Origin: Stagonosporopsis chrysanthemi
Taxonomy: Eukaryota; Ascomycota; Dothideomycetes; Pleosporales; Didymellaceae
Assembly: GCA_022560025.1 (NCBI GenBank)
Contig: JAFISE010000220.1
Coordinates: 1 to 43,438, forward strand
DNA length: 43,438 nt
Direction: 5' to 3'
Shown: in pieces, positions 32,485 to 43,438 of the stretch
Layout of the letters: the number at the start of each line of letters is the position of its first letter
Position numbering within the stretch: the first letter of the stretch is position 1
The notes under the pieces: model-generated
Databases searched by the model: none
What the model saw: only the letters and a program-made list of their open reading frames with translations
Told to the model about the DNA's origin: nothing
Position numbers and translations under genes: made by a program

Positions 32485-33685
32485 ATGCTGCCTACCGATC
32501 CTTTAACAAAGACAGACATATTTCATCACCCTATAGCAACAAGGCAACTTGCAGCCAGTGTATTCCTGGTTGCATTTGCTACACTATTGGTCCTCCTGCG
32601 TTTCGTTGCGCGAAGGATCCGTAAGACTAAAATCTGGTAAGTCAAGCTCAATGTTATATGCCTCGCTAGACCGTTTTTGAAGATCTAATCAGCTCACAGG
32701 TGGGATGATGTTGCTGCAGTTGCTTCACTACTATTTACGTCTGGTAAGTGGAAAAATCTGCGCAAAAGCAGAAGCACAGTTAAAGCCTGCGTATCGTTAT
32801 CATGACACTGAGCGGCATTTCCAGCAACGCTCGCAATGCATATCTCGTACGCAAACCATGGCATGGGCTACCATACTTCCGAGCTCCCCATCGCCAACAC
32901 AGTTTTCATTGCAAAACAACTCGTCGCCTTCCAAGCAGTGTACTACTCAGGTATCGCAAGCGTCAAAGTGTCATACCTTTGGTTCTATCTAAGGATCTTT
33001 CCACAGCCGAGTTTTCGTAAATGGGTGTGGATGTGCATGAGCCTTGTCGCAGGTTACTGGCTCGGAAGTATGCTTCAGATCTTTCTACTATGCATGCCGT
33101 TCGAACTGCTTTGGAATCCAAACATAGCTGGACATTGCGCAAGCCTCAACATTGCTTGTGCTACAATTGGTGTCTTTAATATGATCACAGATCTAATCAT
33201 CATCTTTCTGCCAATCCCATTCATCCGAAGACTTCAACTGGCGATCGGTACAAAGATTGGTCTCATGGCAATTTTTGGCATTGGTCTCTTGTCAGTTCCG
33301 GTCCCTAATCATGCGTACCGAGAGCTGATTTACCCATAGTGTAACTGCTATCACGATCATTCGCATTGTCGTCCTATTCCACGTCGACTCCACCGATTTA
33401 GCCCACACAATGCATGACGCCGTATTCTGGTCGGTTGCCGAGCCTGCTGTTGCTCTCATCAACTGTTGTATTCCAACATTACGGCCTCTAGTTAGGATGA
33501 TCTCACCAAGCCGGTTATGGACCTCGAAGAAAGGCAGCACGATGAATCCTTCGAACTTGCATCCCGGCGCGAATACCCAATATCACGTCAGAAATAAGGC
33601 TGGTCGCAAGCAAGATGAGTATCCGCTCACCTGGATAGATGATGATGAACACTGCTCTTCAATGAACCCGGGTGATCAAGGGTGA
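32485..33685 (+). CDS. Rhodopsin-domain (PTH11-like) integral membrane protein
   Basis: Four exons (32485-32636, 32700-32743, 32825-33290, 33340-33685) give 335 residues. All three introns are GT-AG (63, 81 and 49 nt) and frames close exactly. There are about seven hydrophobic segments: FLVAFATLLVLLRF, then the hallmark KIWWDDVAAVASLLF after exon 1, VSYLWFYLRIF, MSLVAGYWLGSMLQIFLLC, FNMITDLIIIFLPIP, GLMAIFGIGLFVTAITIIR and AEPAVALINCCIPTLRPL. These match the fungal rhodopsin domain family (PF20684), seven-helix membrane proteins related to Pth11-type receptors. The cysteine-rich CFEM domain of some relatives is absent. Acceptor 2 (CCAG at 32824) is chosen to keep frame and the YANHGMGYH segment. 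Confidence 0.85.
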
Positions 33686-35189
33686 ATGGGTTGCACAAGC
33701 CATGGGTCAAACAGTAATGTCAGTACATAATGTAGTGAATGAGGAGACGGATGGTACGAACAGAAGCTACCCAGACCGACCTCAATTCAATTTGCATATC
33801 CAGTTTTCTTTTCGAGATCTCAAGATCACTAGCCGAAGGCCCGTTGAGATATCGAACATGGTGATACACTCTTCGCAACACTCCCCGCAACACTCCCCGC
33901 AACACTGACCGCCGCTAGTTCAACGCTTGGAGGTTCATAGGAGAAAAAGCGCCTTCGATCTTTCTGCTTCCCAGCGCAATCTGCGCAGCCAGGCCAACAT
34001 TGTCGCCACCAGTCACGGCAAAGTGAGCAGCTACCGGAAAAGAGTGCTGCTATCTCGGAGCACATTGGCGGTACAAAAACACCTAGACAAGCTGTATACC
34101 ATACAGAAATAAGAAAATGTACATTTGCAAGGAATTTTTGCGTACGATCTGACCAGATGACGCGGCTAGGTACTAAATCCTATCATGGAGCTGGCACCGC
34201 CGAGTGCTGTATGACGAGTAATGAAACTACCCATGATTAAGTGCCAATGATGGTTCGTGACCCAAAGCTTGAATTTGGAGTTATGTAGGTTCCACCATAT
34301 CAACGACAGGGCCATGTCCATCAGATCGTCACTCGAAACTGCTTGTTTGGAGTGAGACCCAGAACTCCGGACTCGTTGTGATACCAGATATCCCTGTCTT
34401 TCATCTTAGCCACGCCTCAATTAATACTGAATGTAAGCCGCATAGTCATGATGGTAGGAACTGTGGAAATAAGTATACAGGGGCAATGATGGTTTAAACG
34501 AACAATGAGGAGGTATATGGGCACAGCTTCGCATTGGGATGTCCACAAGTTACGGCTTGAATGAAGTCTCTATTGTTTCACTGCACCTTTCGGACCAATC
34601 AGATGCATACCAAACCGAGAATTGAAATTCAGCCCCCGCTTGCAAACAACGCTATTGCGTGCTTGTATCTCTTTGAGCTCTGATTTTTCTCTTTTAGGCC
34701 AAGCTTCATTGATGTTTCTGCACAGTCAATGAACTTCAGCTCAGTCGCATTCGGAGGCATGGTACCGCTCGCTTTCGCGTGGTACTTAATCCGAGGTAGG
34801 AAGAAATATCGAGGACCTATAGTCGAGGTAGACCTTTAGTCCCTCTGAAGTTAGTCAAAATAGTAGGAGCATACCTTCTACCTTTCTTACACCCGTTGTA
34901 TACACGTGGAATTCCTAGCACACATAAGAAAGGTCTGCCACGAACATGATGCTTGATCGTCCTATATGCCGTATTTCAGGATCGTGAAGGGAATCCCACC
35001 CTTTCTCAGCTGTACCTCACTGGTTGGCGCCTTGAAGTGCAGCAGTATCATGTTCTCTCTATGAAGGACGCCTACTAGTCGTGGGAGGGGTAGTTCGCAG
35101 GAGTAAGAAACGAGGTGCCATTGCAGTTCGTGCCCAAGTTTTGATAGGCCGTTGTCTTGACCTCACCTGCTCGAAGCAGAAGTTTCGGC
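33686..35189. other. Intergenic, mostly featureless
   Basis: About 1.5 kb. Apart from the 12 bp tandem repeat at 33874-33906, I see only short ORFs and no RNA gene or transposon end. Confidence 0.4.
33874..33906 (+). repeat. 12 bp tandem repeat, about 2.75 units
   Basis: CGCAACACTCCC repeated at 33874, 33886 and (partial) 33898. It lies just downstream of the rhodopsin-domain gene. Confidence 0.8.
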
Positions 35190-36134
35190 TCACTGCTTGT
35201 GTATCTCATCTAAAAGCGTCCTCTGCAGTGAGTTGCATCCAGCCTCCCAGGTAGTCCAAGCCTCTGTGTACAACAACCAGCCCTGAGTATCGGTCAAATG
35301 ACGGCGCATCTTGATAGCAACCAGGTTACCAAATAACAGCGCCCCAGTAGTCGTGCTCCACGTAAGCCATTTTGCGTGCGGCCGGCCCATTGCTCTGAGG
35401 TCTTTGAGCACACTATCGTAACACTTTACCAAATCTGGGGAGCCGTCAGTGTAACCACTTGGCTCAGCCACCTCAGAGGAAAAATTTTGATCGATCAGAT
35501 CAACAACCATTTGGAACTCCTTCTCACACTCGGCTCTGTTGGATGTGGGCCGGGCTTGGGTATCGTCGTGAACGGATATGAACTGCTCGTTGCCCATGGG
35601 AAGGCTTGTTCGTGTAGCCAATGTAAGCGCGCTGATATAATCCCATTCAAACAGCTGTGATTTACATACGGGACACTTATCCTTGTGTGGGTCACCGCGC
35701 GTGACGAGCCAGATGAGACACCGATAGTGAATCCAGTGATTGCACGGCGATAGAGGTAAAAAGGTCGATCGGGTGTTCACAACGTCCCATTGCTTATGGC
35801 AGCTAGAACAGTTTCTCGAACCCTGTGGCGGATTGTTGTGAATGTCTCTGGTATGCATGAGTGTATCGTCCACATACTGCAGCAGCGACCGTAAGTTTCG
35901 AGTTGGCACAGACCCGGTGTTGGTGTGTAGCTCGTTGCTGGGCGTTACTCGCGTCGTTCCACTTTGGTTTGAAGCATAGTCCTTTGAAACAGCCGTGACG
36001 GAGGCATCTCGACTTTTATGAGGATCCGGTAATGTTGCGGGTGATCTTGGGGCTGGGAACCGGCAAACAAGCGCAGCATCCACGACCGTTGGCCGCAATG
36101 AGCTTCCTCCTGCAGCTTCGCTTAGCTGCTGCAT
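35190..36134 (-). CDS. RING-H2-type zinc finger protein
   Basis: 314 residues, single exon. A C3H2C3 RING occupies residues 109-157: Cys109, Cys112, Cys131, His133, His136, Cys139, Cys154 and Cys157 (CSSC, CNHWIHYRC, CPVC). RING-H2 domains usually recruit ubiquitin-conjugating enzymes, so an E3 ligase role is likely by family. The N-terminal ~100 residues are polar and probably disordered. The C-terminal half is predicted alpha-helical with several tryptophans (KWLTWSTTTGALLF, GWLLYTEAWTTWEAG) and may bind the substrate. No signal peptide or clear membrane span. Confidence 0.8.
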   Translation of the reverse strand: MQQLSEAAGGSSLRPTVVDAALVCRFPAPRSPATLPDPHKSRDASVTAVSKDYASNQSGTTRVTPSNELHTNTGSVPTRNLRSLLQYVDDTLMHTRDIHNNPPQGSRNCSSCHKQWDVVNTRSTFLPLSPCNHWIHYRCLIWLVTRGDPHKDKCPVCKSQLFEWDYISALTLATRTSLPMGNEQFISVHDDTQARPTSNRAECEKEFQMVVDLIDQNFSSEVAEPSGYTDGSPDLVKCYDSVLKDLRAMGRPHAKWLTWSTTTGALLFGNLVAIKMRRHLTDTQGWLLYTEAWTTWEAGCNSLQRTLLDEIHKQ

Positions 36135-36733
36135 TCTGAGCGGGACGCCCCGATGCCGTGAGTTCCAAGGAACGATTTGGTGGACGTGTGCAAGTGTTAT
36201 AAAGATGGAAATGTTGAGCTTGACGTGTGCTAAAATCTTTAAAAGTGAAAAACAAGTAAAACCGGACTGAGTTTCACGACGAGCGCCTCATTATCACTTT
36301 GTGTGCGTATCGTGTCTTTACAGGGTCAACTATCGATAAGGACTCGTTCTACTCAAAGGGTCTTCCAGAGACGTGGTGAAGGCGAGGCCATTGCGCTCTA
36401 CGTTGTAAACGGTCAATATCGTTGATCGGACATCAGCTTGGCCTATCGCCTGTAAGTATCGCCAATACAATCAATTTGGCCCTGATAGATGTGGAAGATG
36501 TATTCGAAAACATCGAGATGCTCTGTCCAATCTTCTGAAAATGTCGTCGAAGAGGGTGGTGGCTGCGCCTTCCCAGATCGGTGTTCCGACCCACCAGTCT
36601 CGCACATCATTCGCGTGACAATTGACGACAGACTGCTTTGTCAACAACGAGTGGAAGCTTCGCGCGATTGAACGATCTTCGGATGCGAACCAACTTTCTG
36701 TACATCCAGAGCTCATTTGTAGTTACGAATACA
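36135..36733. other. Divergent intergenic region
   Basis: Lies upstream of the RING gene (minus) and the FAD monooxygenase gene (plus). No supported feature. Confidence 0.4.
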
Positions 36734-38137
36734 ATGACAGTCGATCTCAAGCCGAAGCCTTTGAAGATAGCTATAGTTGGAGGTGGTCCCGGCGGATTAG
36801 GAACAGCCATAGCGCTGTCCAAGATACCAAACATCGAGGTTACGATCTATGAGCAAGCAAGCGTGTTGCGAGAGGTTGGGGCGGGGATAAGCATTGGGGC
36901 AAACTCTTGGAAGGTCTTGGAGCTACTAGGCGCTGCAGAAGCGTTAAACAGTGGGCATCCAACATGGACAGTTCTGAACCTGTTAGATCAAACTAATACT
37001 TCCGCTTTGTATCGAAGGCTGAGCTTTTACAGGAATGGCCGATCGGGCGAGGAGCTGCACCGCCGTACTAAGCCACCACCAAGCTCCGGACACGCTCCCA
37101 TTCGAACGCAGAGGACTAAGCTACAGTCCGCGCTGTTATCTCAGATCCTACCTGGGACAGTTCAGCTGTCTAAAAAACTGTTAAATATTGAAGATCGAGG
37201 CGCCGTCGGTGTGGAGCTGCAATTCAAAGACGGCTCGTCAACAATAGCTGATCTTGTAGTTGGCGCTGATGGAATCCGCTCAGTAAATCTTTCAGCTTCC
37301 TTTGAAGACTCGACCTGACACTCTTGCAGGTAGTGCGTGACGCAGTCTGGCCAGACTACGAAATCAAGTTCACCGGTACTACAATTTGGAGGACATTGCT
37401 GACGTGGGACGAGGTCAAAGACCTTGACGACCGATTTAAGATTACAGGGTGGTGGCATACACCCACCACGCACGTGTACTTTTCACCTGTAGGTGAAGGG
37501 CTGTGGGAGATTGCTGCGAGAGCGTGGCACGATCCTGCCATACACAGCGCCAACAAGGTCAGCTGGGGTGTACCAGTTGACAATGCACATGTGGAATCAC
37601 ATTTCACGGTAGGTGACTTGGTGGCTGTGATTGTATGTACAAACGCTGATATCTACGCAGGAGTACCTGCCTCTGATCCGTGAAGTCCTTGCACGTGTGC
37701 CTCAGGGCGGCTGGCGAGAGTTCGCTGCGTTTGCAGGTCCTGAGATGGAGACATTGACTGGATGGGACAACAAAATTGTCCTAGTTGGTGACTCATCCCA
37801 TGCTTTATCTGGCGCCTTTGGGTCTGGCGCTGGCTTCGCTATGGAGGACGGCTGGATCCTCGGCCAAGCTTTGTCACACTATAACAACGATCTGAGCAAA
37901 GCGTTGTCGCTGTTTGATCGAGTCCGTTTGTCATACTATGCGCGCATGTATGCCCACCTTGCCTCAGAGGCGGCGCGACGTGCGAAGAATCTGCAGGCGA
38001 TTCACAATCCTTCGTTTGATCAGCGAGTGGCGAACAAGGTCGTCTCTGACGGTGGAGCAGACATGTCTTGGATCTACAGTAACGACATCGAAGTGGTCTG
38101 GAAGCGTGCCATTGGAGAGCTTGAGGTAAAGCTTTGA
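36734..38137 (+). CDS. FAD-dependent monooxygenase (salicylate hydroxylase-like)
   Basis: Three exons (36734-37282, 37330-37608, 37661-38137) with GT-AG introns of 47 and 52 nt, both in phase 0, give 434 residues. The N-terminal Rossmann motif IAIVGGGPGGLGTAIAL (about 13-29) binds FAD; the middle carries DLVVGADGIRS (the GAD motif), and residues 317-339 (LVGDSSHALSGAFGSGAGF...) are the second FAD-binding GD motif. This is the class A flavoprotein aromatic hydroxylase family; fungal relatives include salicylate and 6-hydroxynicotinate-type hydroxylases. NADPH use is expected from family. The start is chosen right before the Rossmann strand; the frame is open upstream to 36638. Intact gene; the real substrate cannot be read. 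Confidence 0.9.
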
Positions 38138-38296
38138 AAGTTAGTCTGGCGAAACACTGTCGTATCGTGGACGCACCTTACAAAGCGCGTTTTCCGGATT
38201 GTGCAAAAGTGACAATTTGTCGTTCGTAACAGCACGAGTCTTCGCTGGCCCATATTCGCTAACCTGGTTGAGTGAAACGCAAGTATGTTGTTGCGG

Positions 38297-38587
38297 TGCA
38301 AGTCGGCCCTACAGGCCTTGATCGTCACTCCTGTGACTCTCCTGGACTAGCACGTCTCAGAGCATGTATATATCGATGCTCCCTAGCTAGCAAGTAACAC
38401 AAGCGCAGTCCTCCTCTCTCTCTACGCCGTTACAATTACGAGTCCGGAAGCCTTCAGTTAATCGCTGCGTTTCACCCGTTTATATACAGCCTACACGACT
38501 GGCTGTTGACCGTACTGTCAAGGTAGCTGACAGCTAATTGACATAACCCAACCTGACTGTCAAGCGTCAGAGAGAGCTACACTTGCA
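38297..38587 (+). repeat. 5' LTR of the second Copia element
   Basis: Starts TGCAAGTCGG. The proposed end ...ACTTGCA at 38587 is the exact complement of TGCAAGT, as expected of LTR ends, but it leaves only nine bases before the gag ATG at 38597, too few for a usual primer-binding site. The right boundary is therefore uncertain. A TATA-like stretch (TGTATATATCG) lies near 38365. Confidence 0.6.
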
Positions 38588-38596
38588 GAGGGCACA

Positions 38597-41500
38597 ATGA
38601 GTGCTTATAAGCAGGACCAGCTAGTGACAAAGACGTCAGTTGTACTTAGCAAGCCTGACGACTGGGAGAAATGGCTGTTTGTCAGAAAGGACACAGCAGA
38701 CAGAGACGGCTTGTGGCCGTATGTTGACCCAGGGCTGTCAATAGAGAAGCTAAGGAATCTACAAGATGAGAAGCCACAGGAGAAGCCTGTGTGGAAGTTT
38801 AAGAAGACACAAGTATCTGAGGAAGAGCAGGAAGATATTGATATTAAGGATCTATCTGCTGAAGAGATATCTGTCTACAAGGTGTGGGCGAGGAAGTATG
38901 AGCGTAGCAAGGCAAGATGGCTACAGAAAGAGAAGGCCTTAAGGAGCTTCAATTCTGAGATTGCTAGGACAGTTGATGTCAGGCATCTAGATCTCATTGT
39001 CGACTGTGTAGACCCATATAGTCGACTGACGACGCTCAAGAAGCACCTCTGTCCATCAGTAGGTGAGCGAAATCACCAGCTACGCAGCCGCTACAGGGCT
39101 GTGTGCACAAGGCCACGGAAGGCGAACCTTAATCCTTGGCTTGACGAGTGGGTGACGATCACCAGACTCCTGAGAGACGCCAAGATGTCAGAGGTTGATG
39201 GCAATCGATCACAAGAGGACTTTGTACTGTCGATCCGAGGGCTGGACGATAACTGGGCATCAACACAGCTGCAGGAGCTAGTCAAGAAAGAACAGCAAGG
39301 AGAACAATACACGTCAATTGCCGATCTCGTGGCTGAATTTCGGTCCTACTATCGGCGCACACGTCCAATTGCCTCATCAATTAGCACATTTGCCACGCTA
39401 GGTGTAGCAGGCAGCTCAGACGGCCCGACACCCCCAGAAGGATCTACACGACGTGTGATATGCCTCTGTGGAGATAGCCACATGTTCAAGAACTGTCCCT
39501 ACGTCAACAGCAGCCTTAGACAGCCAAATTGGCAGCCAGATAAGGCAGTTGAGAAGAAGTTTAATAAGCTTCGCAAGGCAGATAGTATTATTGCAAGAAT
39601 ACTGAAACAGGCTGAGGCTCAGCTTAGAGGAAGTAGCCAAGCAGAGAACAAGGCACAAAACAAGGCGCAGGCGGTCATTAGCATGGACGACGGCAAGCCA
39701 GTGCAAAGCACAACACACTGCAATGCCATGCTGCAGACTATAGCTATAGCTGATGAGACTCAGCCGCCGCTGCTCACAAGATGGATACTAGACCCAGGTT
39801 TGAACTGTCACGTCACGAACACTAGAGAATCGAACTGGACAGCTATCAAGAAGGGAGAGCCTACAGATTACGTCTACGCAGGAGGAGTGCTAGCCCAGAT
39901 AGAGGAATGGGGTGAGGTTGTACTCAGCGTCAAGACTCTGACAGGCCAGAGTCAGATGAAGCTAACGTACGTGGCCTATATCCCTGGATTCTTCACAAGC
40001 GTTGTTGGACTGTCACGCAGCAGGCCTCTAGGAGTTCACTTTGATTCTGGCCGTGACTGCCTGTATCAAGGTAGACTATCAAACGTGATATGTCTGCTGC
40101 AGTATAAGGACGGGAACTGGCTCATTGATGACGAGAAGGAGCAGGCACCGCCGCCAGCTCTGCTGTCAGTATACGCAACACGTTATGCTGCTCCTAAGCC
40201 GTCGCGTGAAGACAGGAAGCCATTAGCAGTCAGTCTAGCAGAGGCTCATAGTCTGTTTGGCCACATTAGCCAGAGAGCAGTCGCTCAGCTTAACAGCCAG
40301 GTAGATGGTGTCAAGGTCAGTGAACAGCCAAAGGCACCTTAGTAGACAGAGTGCAAGACACGTGTACAGTCAAAGCTACACAAGCTTATCAGCAGACGGC
40401 CGCCTCAGGAGCTAGCTCAGCGTCTATTTTACAGACTAGGCGTCGACCTTGTGCAGCTGCGGGAGCGCTCAGAGCGCTGCTACAATAGAGACCTGTGGAT
40501 GTTCTACGCGGTCGATCAGTACAGTCGCTGGCACGAGACCTGCTGCTTACTAGACAAGAGCTTAGTGACGCTCAAGCGTACAGCTCGTCGAATGCTAGCA
40601 AAGATCAAGCGTCAGTACCACGCTGATGTGTCAGTCGTGAGGCTAGACAGTGATCGTGGGTACAGTGAGATGCTACAGATGTTCAAAGAGCTTGGCATCG
40701 TAGTAGAGCCACGAGCTGAGTATACCGAGGAGCAGAATGGGTTATCAGAGCGAGCTGGCAGCACTATAGTCACGAGAGGACGAGCTATCAGGATAGGCAG
40801 AGACCTGCCTATGGAGCTATCCAACAAGTGCTGCATGACAGCTGTCTACCTACTCAATCGAACACCTACAGAAGCACTGGCCTAGAAGACGCCTTATGAG
40901 GTCGTATATAGACGCAAGCCAATAGTAGCTCATTTAGCAGCTATTGGAGCAAGAGCGTACGTGTTGAACACTAAGCTCATGCGTAGAGAGAAGCTAGCAT
41001 CAAGGGCGCTTATAGGCCAGCTAGTAGGCTATGACTCGACAAACATTTATCAGGTATAAATGCCTACACTGCAACAAGTTGTACAAACACGAGATGTAGT
41101 CTTTATGCTATCAGAGAGTAGAGCTGACGAGGCTTACCCTAGCTGTCAGAGGCTGCAGGAGATAGTGGCTACTATTAATATCCCAGAGACTCAGTACAAT
41201 GAGCAAGAGACGGAACAGGCTCTGCACGACGCTGATGACGTACATGTAAGACAATCAGATGCAGAACAAGCTGAGCAGCAGCTCCTTAGTGAGGCTGTGA
41301 GAGAGCAGCAGTCAGACAAGGAGACTACAGCAAGGTGGCTGCCAACGCCAGAGAGCACACCTGAGCTGAACAAGCAGTCAGTGAGCAGTTAGGAGACTGT
41401 CAAGTTGCCACGAGGCTGGCAGGCTATAGCACCTGACGATGAGGCTCCTAATTAACAAATAAACAACGCGCCAAGGCGAGAAGAGATTAGTAGCCAGATT

Positions 41501-43240
41501 GATGCGTCAAACGTCCTGACGTCGCGGAGACAGCGAAGCACGCTTGGAACGTACTTCACGGCATTTGCGTTAGCTGTCAAAGCAACAGAGCCTCAGAAGC
41601 TGCTCAGAGAGGAGCCGGCCACAAGACTGCATAGAGACAAGCTTCTACTGCCTCTACGACGTTGGAGAGACCTAGACAAGCATCTATTTGGACATGAATT
41701 CAAGGATGCAGCACGTGTGGAATTCACTAGCTGTAAGGATAAAGGCTGCTTTGCAGCTACATTAGTTACAGCAGCTATAGCAGCTAAGGCACAGATACTC
41801 CCTCTGAAGTAGGTGTTCACGTACAAATTTGACGAGGACGGCTACCTGTACAAATACAAGGCAAGGCTAGTTGTTAGAGGAGACCTCTAGGATAACTAGG
41901 GAGACACATATGCTGCAACGCTAGCAGCAAGAGTGTTCCGCCTGCTTATGGCATTAGCTGCAGCTTTTGGCCTATGAGCATATTAGTATAATGTGCTGAA
42001 TGCCTTCCTAAATGCGCCTCTTAAACAGCTAGTCTACGTACGTACACTAGAGCCGTTCGTCGCACAGATAGGAGAGCTACTTGAGCTTAAGCGAGCCTTG
42101 TATGGCCTAAAGGACGCGCTGCTGCTCTGGTACAGGCATCTTAGGCAGACGCTGATAAGGCTAAGCCTGAGACAAGTACAGGATGTGCCCTGTCTGTTTA
42201 CTAGTGATTAGCTGATTGTGTTCTTCTACGTGGACGATATCGTCGTCCTTGTGCACCTAGAATACCTTAGCTATCACAGCCAGTTTGAGAGACAGCTTCA
42301 GGAGGCCTATAGCGTAAGATGTCTTAGAGAGCTGAAGTGGTTTCTTGGCATACGCATAGTAAGAGACTAGACAGCAGGAGCGATATAGCTAGTCCAGGAC
42401 TCGTTTATTAACAAGGTGTTAGCTAAATTTGACTTGGCTTAGACATTAGGGAGGTACCCAGCAGTACTGTTGACTGACAGCTATCTGCTGCCAAGCGTTG
42501 AAGAAGCAAGCTTTGAACGCACACAGCTGTACTAGCAGCTAGTAGGTTCACTAGCCTACATCTCAACCTTCACAAGGCCTGATGTGTCACGAGCACACTC
42601 TGTTCTAGCAAGGTATTTGCAGAATCCTAGACTGAAGCATATAGCAGCAGCTAAGCACGTCTAGAGATACCTGATTGGTACTAAGTACCTTGCTATTGGA
42701 GCGTGCAATAGAGCAAGGAACAACACTACATACATTAGTCAAACTGATAATCTGCCGTTATTTTATGGAGCTTCTGACGCTGCGTTTGCAGACAACAAAG
42801 AGTCAAGGCAGAGCTCATATGGATGTCTGTTTAAGATGTACAGAATGTGTGTTGATTAGAAGGCTACACGTTAACGCTCAGTCACAAAGTCAACTACAGA
42901 GGCGGAGCTTATAGCTCTATCTGCAGCTGGAGGAGAGATAGAGTGGTGGAATCGTGTGTTTAGACACATCAAGCTCGACCTAGACGCAAAGCCTGTTATC
43001 TACTGTGACAACGAGCAGACAGTAGGCATAGTCATGAAGCAGGACGACAGGCTACACACGAAGCTACGCCACGTTGACACACATCAGATGTGGCTAAGGC
43101 AGGAGTTTCAGCAGCAGCTTCTACACGTAGCCTGGTGTCCAACTGCAGACATGCCAGCAGACGGACTCACAAAGACGCTGGTACGACAGAAGCACCACAG
43201 ATTCGTTGAACAGCTAGGCCTAGAGAGCGTGGAGAGATAG
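38597..43240 (+). pseudogene. Copia gag-pol polyprotein with nonsense codons
   Basis: One frame, no frameshift, 1,547 codons. Codons 1-581 (gag through the pre-integrase region) are free of stops: gag with TSVVLSKPDDWEKW, a damaged protease start (WILDPGLNCHVTN, where DSG is usual) and the gag-pre-integrase segment (EAHSLFGHIS). After TAG-TAG at 40340-40345 come the integrase (VVRLDSDRGY, YTEEQNGLSERA), reverse transcriptase (ALYGLKDALLLWYR and an intact FYVDDIVVLVH) and RNase H (KSTTEAELIALSAAGGE, IYCDNEQTVGIV, ADGLTKTL). Stops, mostly TAG, sit where Trp or Gln is expected, for example 41810-41812 (Trp before VFTYKF). This copy cannot make full-length pol. Confidence 0.9.
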
Positions 43241-43335
43241 ATCAAGTGCTCGCAAGACGCTAATATACCAGACCTAGCAGGAGTCACAGGATGGTACTGA
43301 TAGTACAACGTTCAGCTTTGTTGTTCACGCCAGCT

Positions 43336-43362
43336 GGGGGGGGGGGGGGGGGGGTTGGGGGG
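43336..43362 (+). repeat. G19-TT-G6 tract before the 3' LTR
   Basis: Nineteen consecutive G (43336-43354), TT, then six G, in the position of the polypurine tract. Such a homopolymer is unusual in this sequence and may be a read or assembly artefact. Confidence 0.7.
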
Positions 43363-43438
43363 TAAGTCGGCCCTACAGGCCTTGGTCGTCCCCCCTGTGG
43401 CCCTCCTGGCCTAGCACGTCCCAAAGCCTGTATATTTC
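43361..43438 (+). repeat. Partial 3' LTR of the second Copia element
   Basis: The first 78 bases of the LTR, matching 38297-38374 with many A-to-C, T-to-C and A-to-G differences (for example TCACTCCTGTGACT versus TCCCCCCTGTGGCC). These do not look like RIP. Truncated by the window edge. Confidence 0.8.

Larger units (their letters stand above)
38297..43438 (+). mobile_element. Second Ty1/Copia retrotransposon, 3' end cut by the window edge
   Basis: A left LTR (from 38297) resembles the last 78 bases of the window (43361-43438), with the polyprotein between. Its LTR sequence is unlike that of the 5.1-11.9 kb element, so it is a different family. A single + strand frame of 1,547 codons encodes gag-pol with about 19 nonsense codons. 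GC content looks normal, so RIP damage is light. Confidence 0.9.

Noticed and set aside
33874..33906. CRISPR-like or satellite array
   Set aside because: Fewer than three 12 bp units and no spacers; a simple tandem duplication in a eukaryotic genome.
38597..43240. Reassigned or read-through TAG codons in the Copia polyprotein
   Set aside because: The stops replace both Trp and Gln, which fits CpA/TpG mutation rather than one recoded amino acid; ordinary genes nearby use TAG/TGA/TAA normally.

Overview
The window reads as a filamentous ascomycete genome. Protein genes carry 47-81 nt GT-AG introns with CTRAY-like branch points, and their products are typical of Pezizomycotina: Zn2Cys6 regulator, rhodopsin-domain receptor-like protein, AA9 lytic polysaccharide monooxygenase, BTB-like and RING proteins. 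The transposons carry C-to-T / G-to-A damage in CpA/TpG context, the signature of repeat-induced point mutation (RIP). A Dothideomycete (Pleosporales-type) fungus is my best guess; this is inference, not proof.

Layout. 1-2.5 kb: the end of one Fot/pogo DNA transposon and a complete but dead second one. 4.2-12.4 kb: a gene with two tandem RraA-like domains, split by a 6.85 kb RIP-damaged Copia retrotransposon (189 bp LTRs, 5 bp target duplication). That retrotransposon itself contains three copies of a 280 bp inverted-repeat element and one undamaged 245 bp solo LTR. 12.9-14.2 kb: a broken Zn2Cys6 regulator. 14.8-26.2 kb: the intact gene-dense core, with agmatine deiminase-like, BTB-like, secreted DUF1593/Sde182-like, histidine phosphatase, small secreted protein, 5-formyl-THF cyclo-ligase-like, SLC10A7/RCH1-like transporter and AA9 LPMO (with a GC-AG intron) genes. 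27.6-31.3 kb: a graveyard with a secreted PAN/apple-like pseudogene and a GMC oxidoreductase pseudogene. 32.5-38.1 kb: intact rhodopsin-domain, RING and FAD monooxygenase genes. 38.3 kb to the end: a second, different Copia element whose polyprotein frame is unbroken except for about 19 nonsense codons; its 3' LTR runs off the window after a 19-G run.

The intact genes do not form an obvious single pathway. The core mixes secreted plant-polysaccharide/nucleoside-type enzymes with housekeeping genes. The strongest signals lie in the mobile layer: nested insertions whose order and RIP history can be read base by base, and a 280 bp element with 3 bp target duplications that I cannot place in a known superfamily. 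Both ends of the window lie in transposons, and the right end looks like a low-quality contig end.
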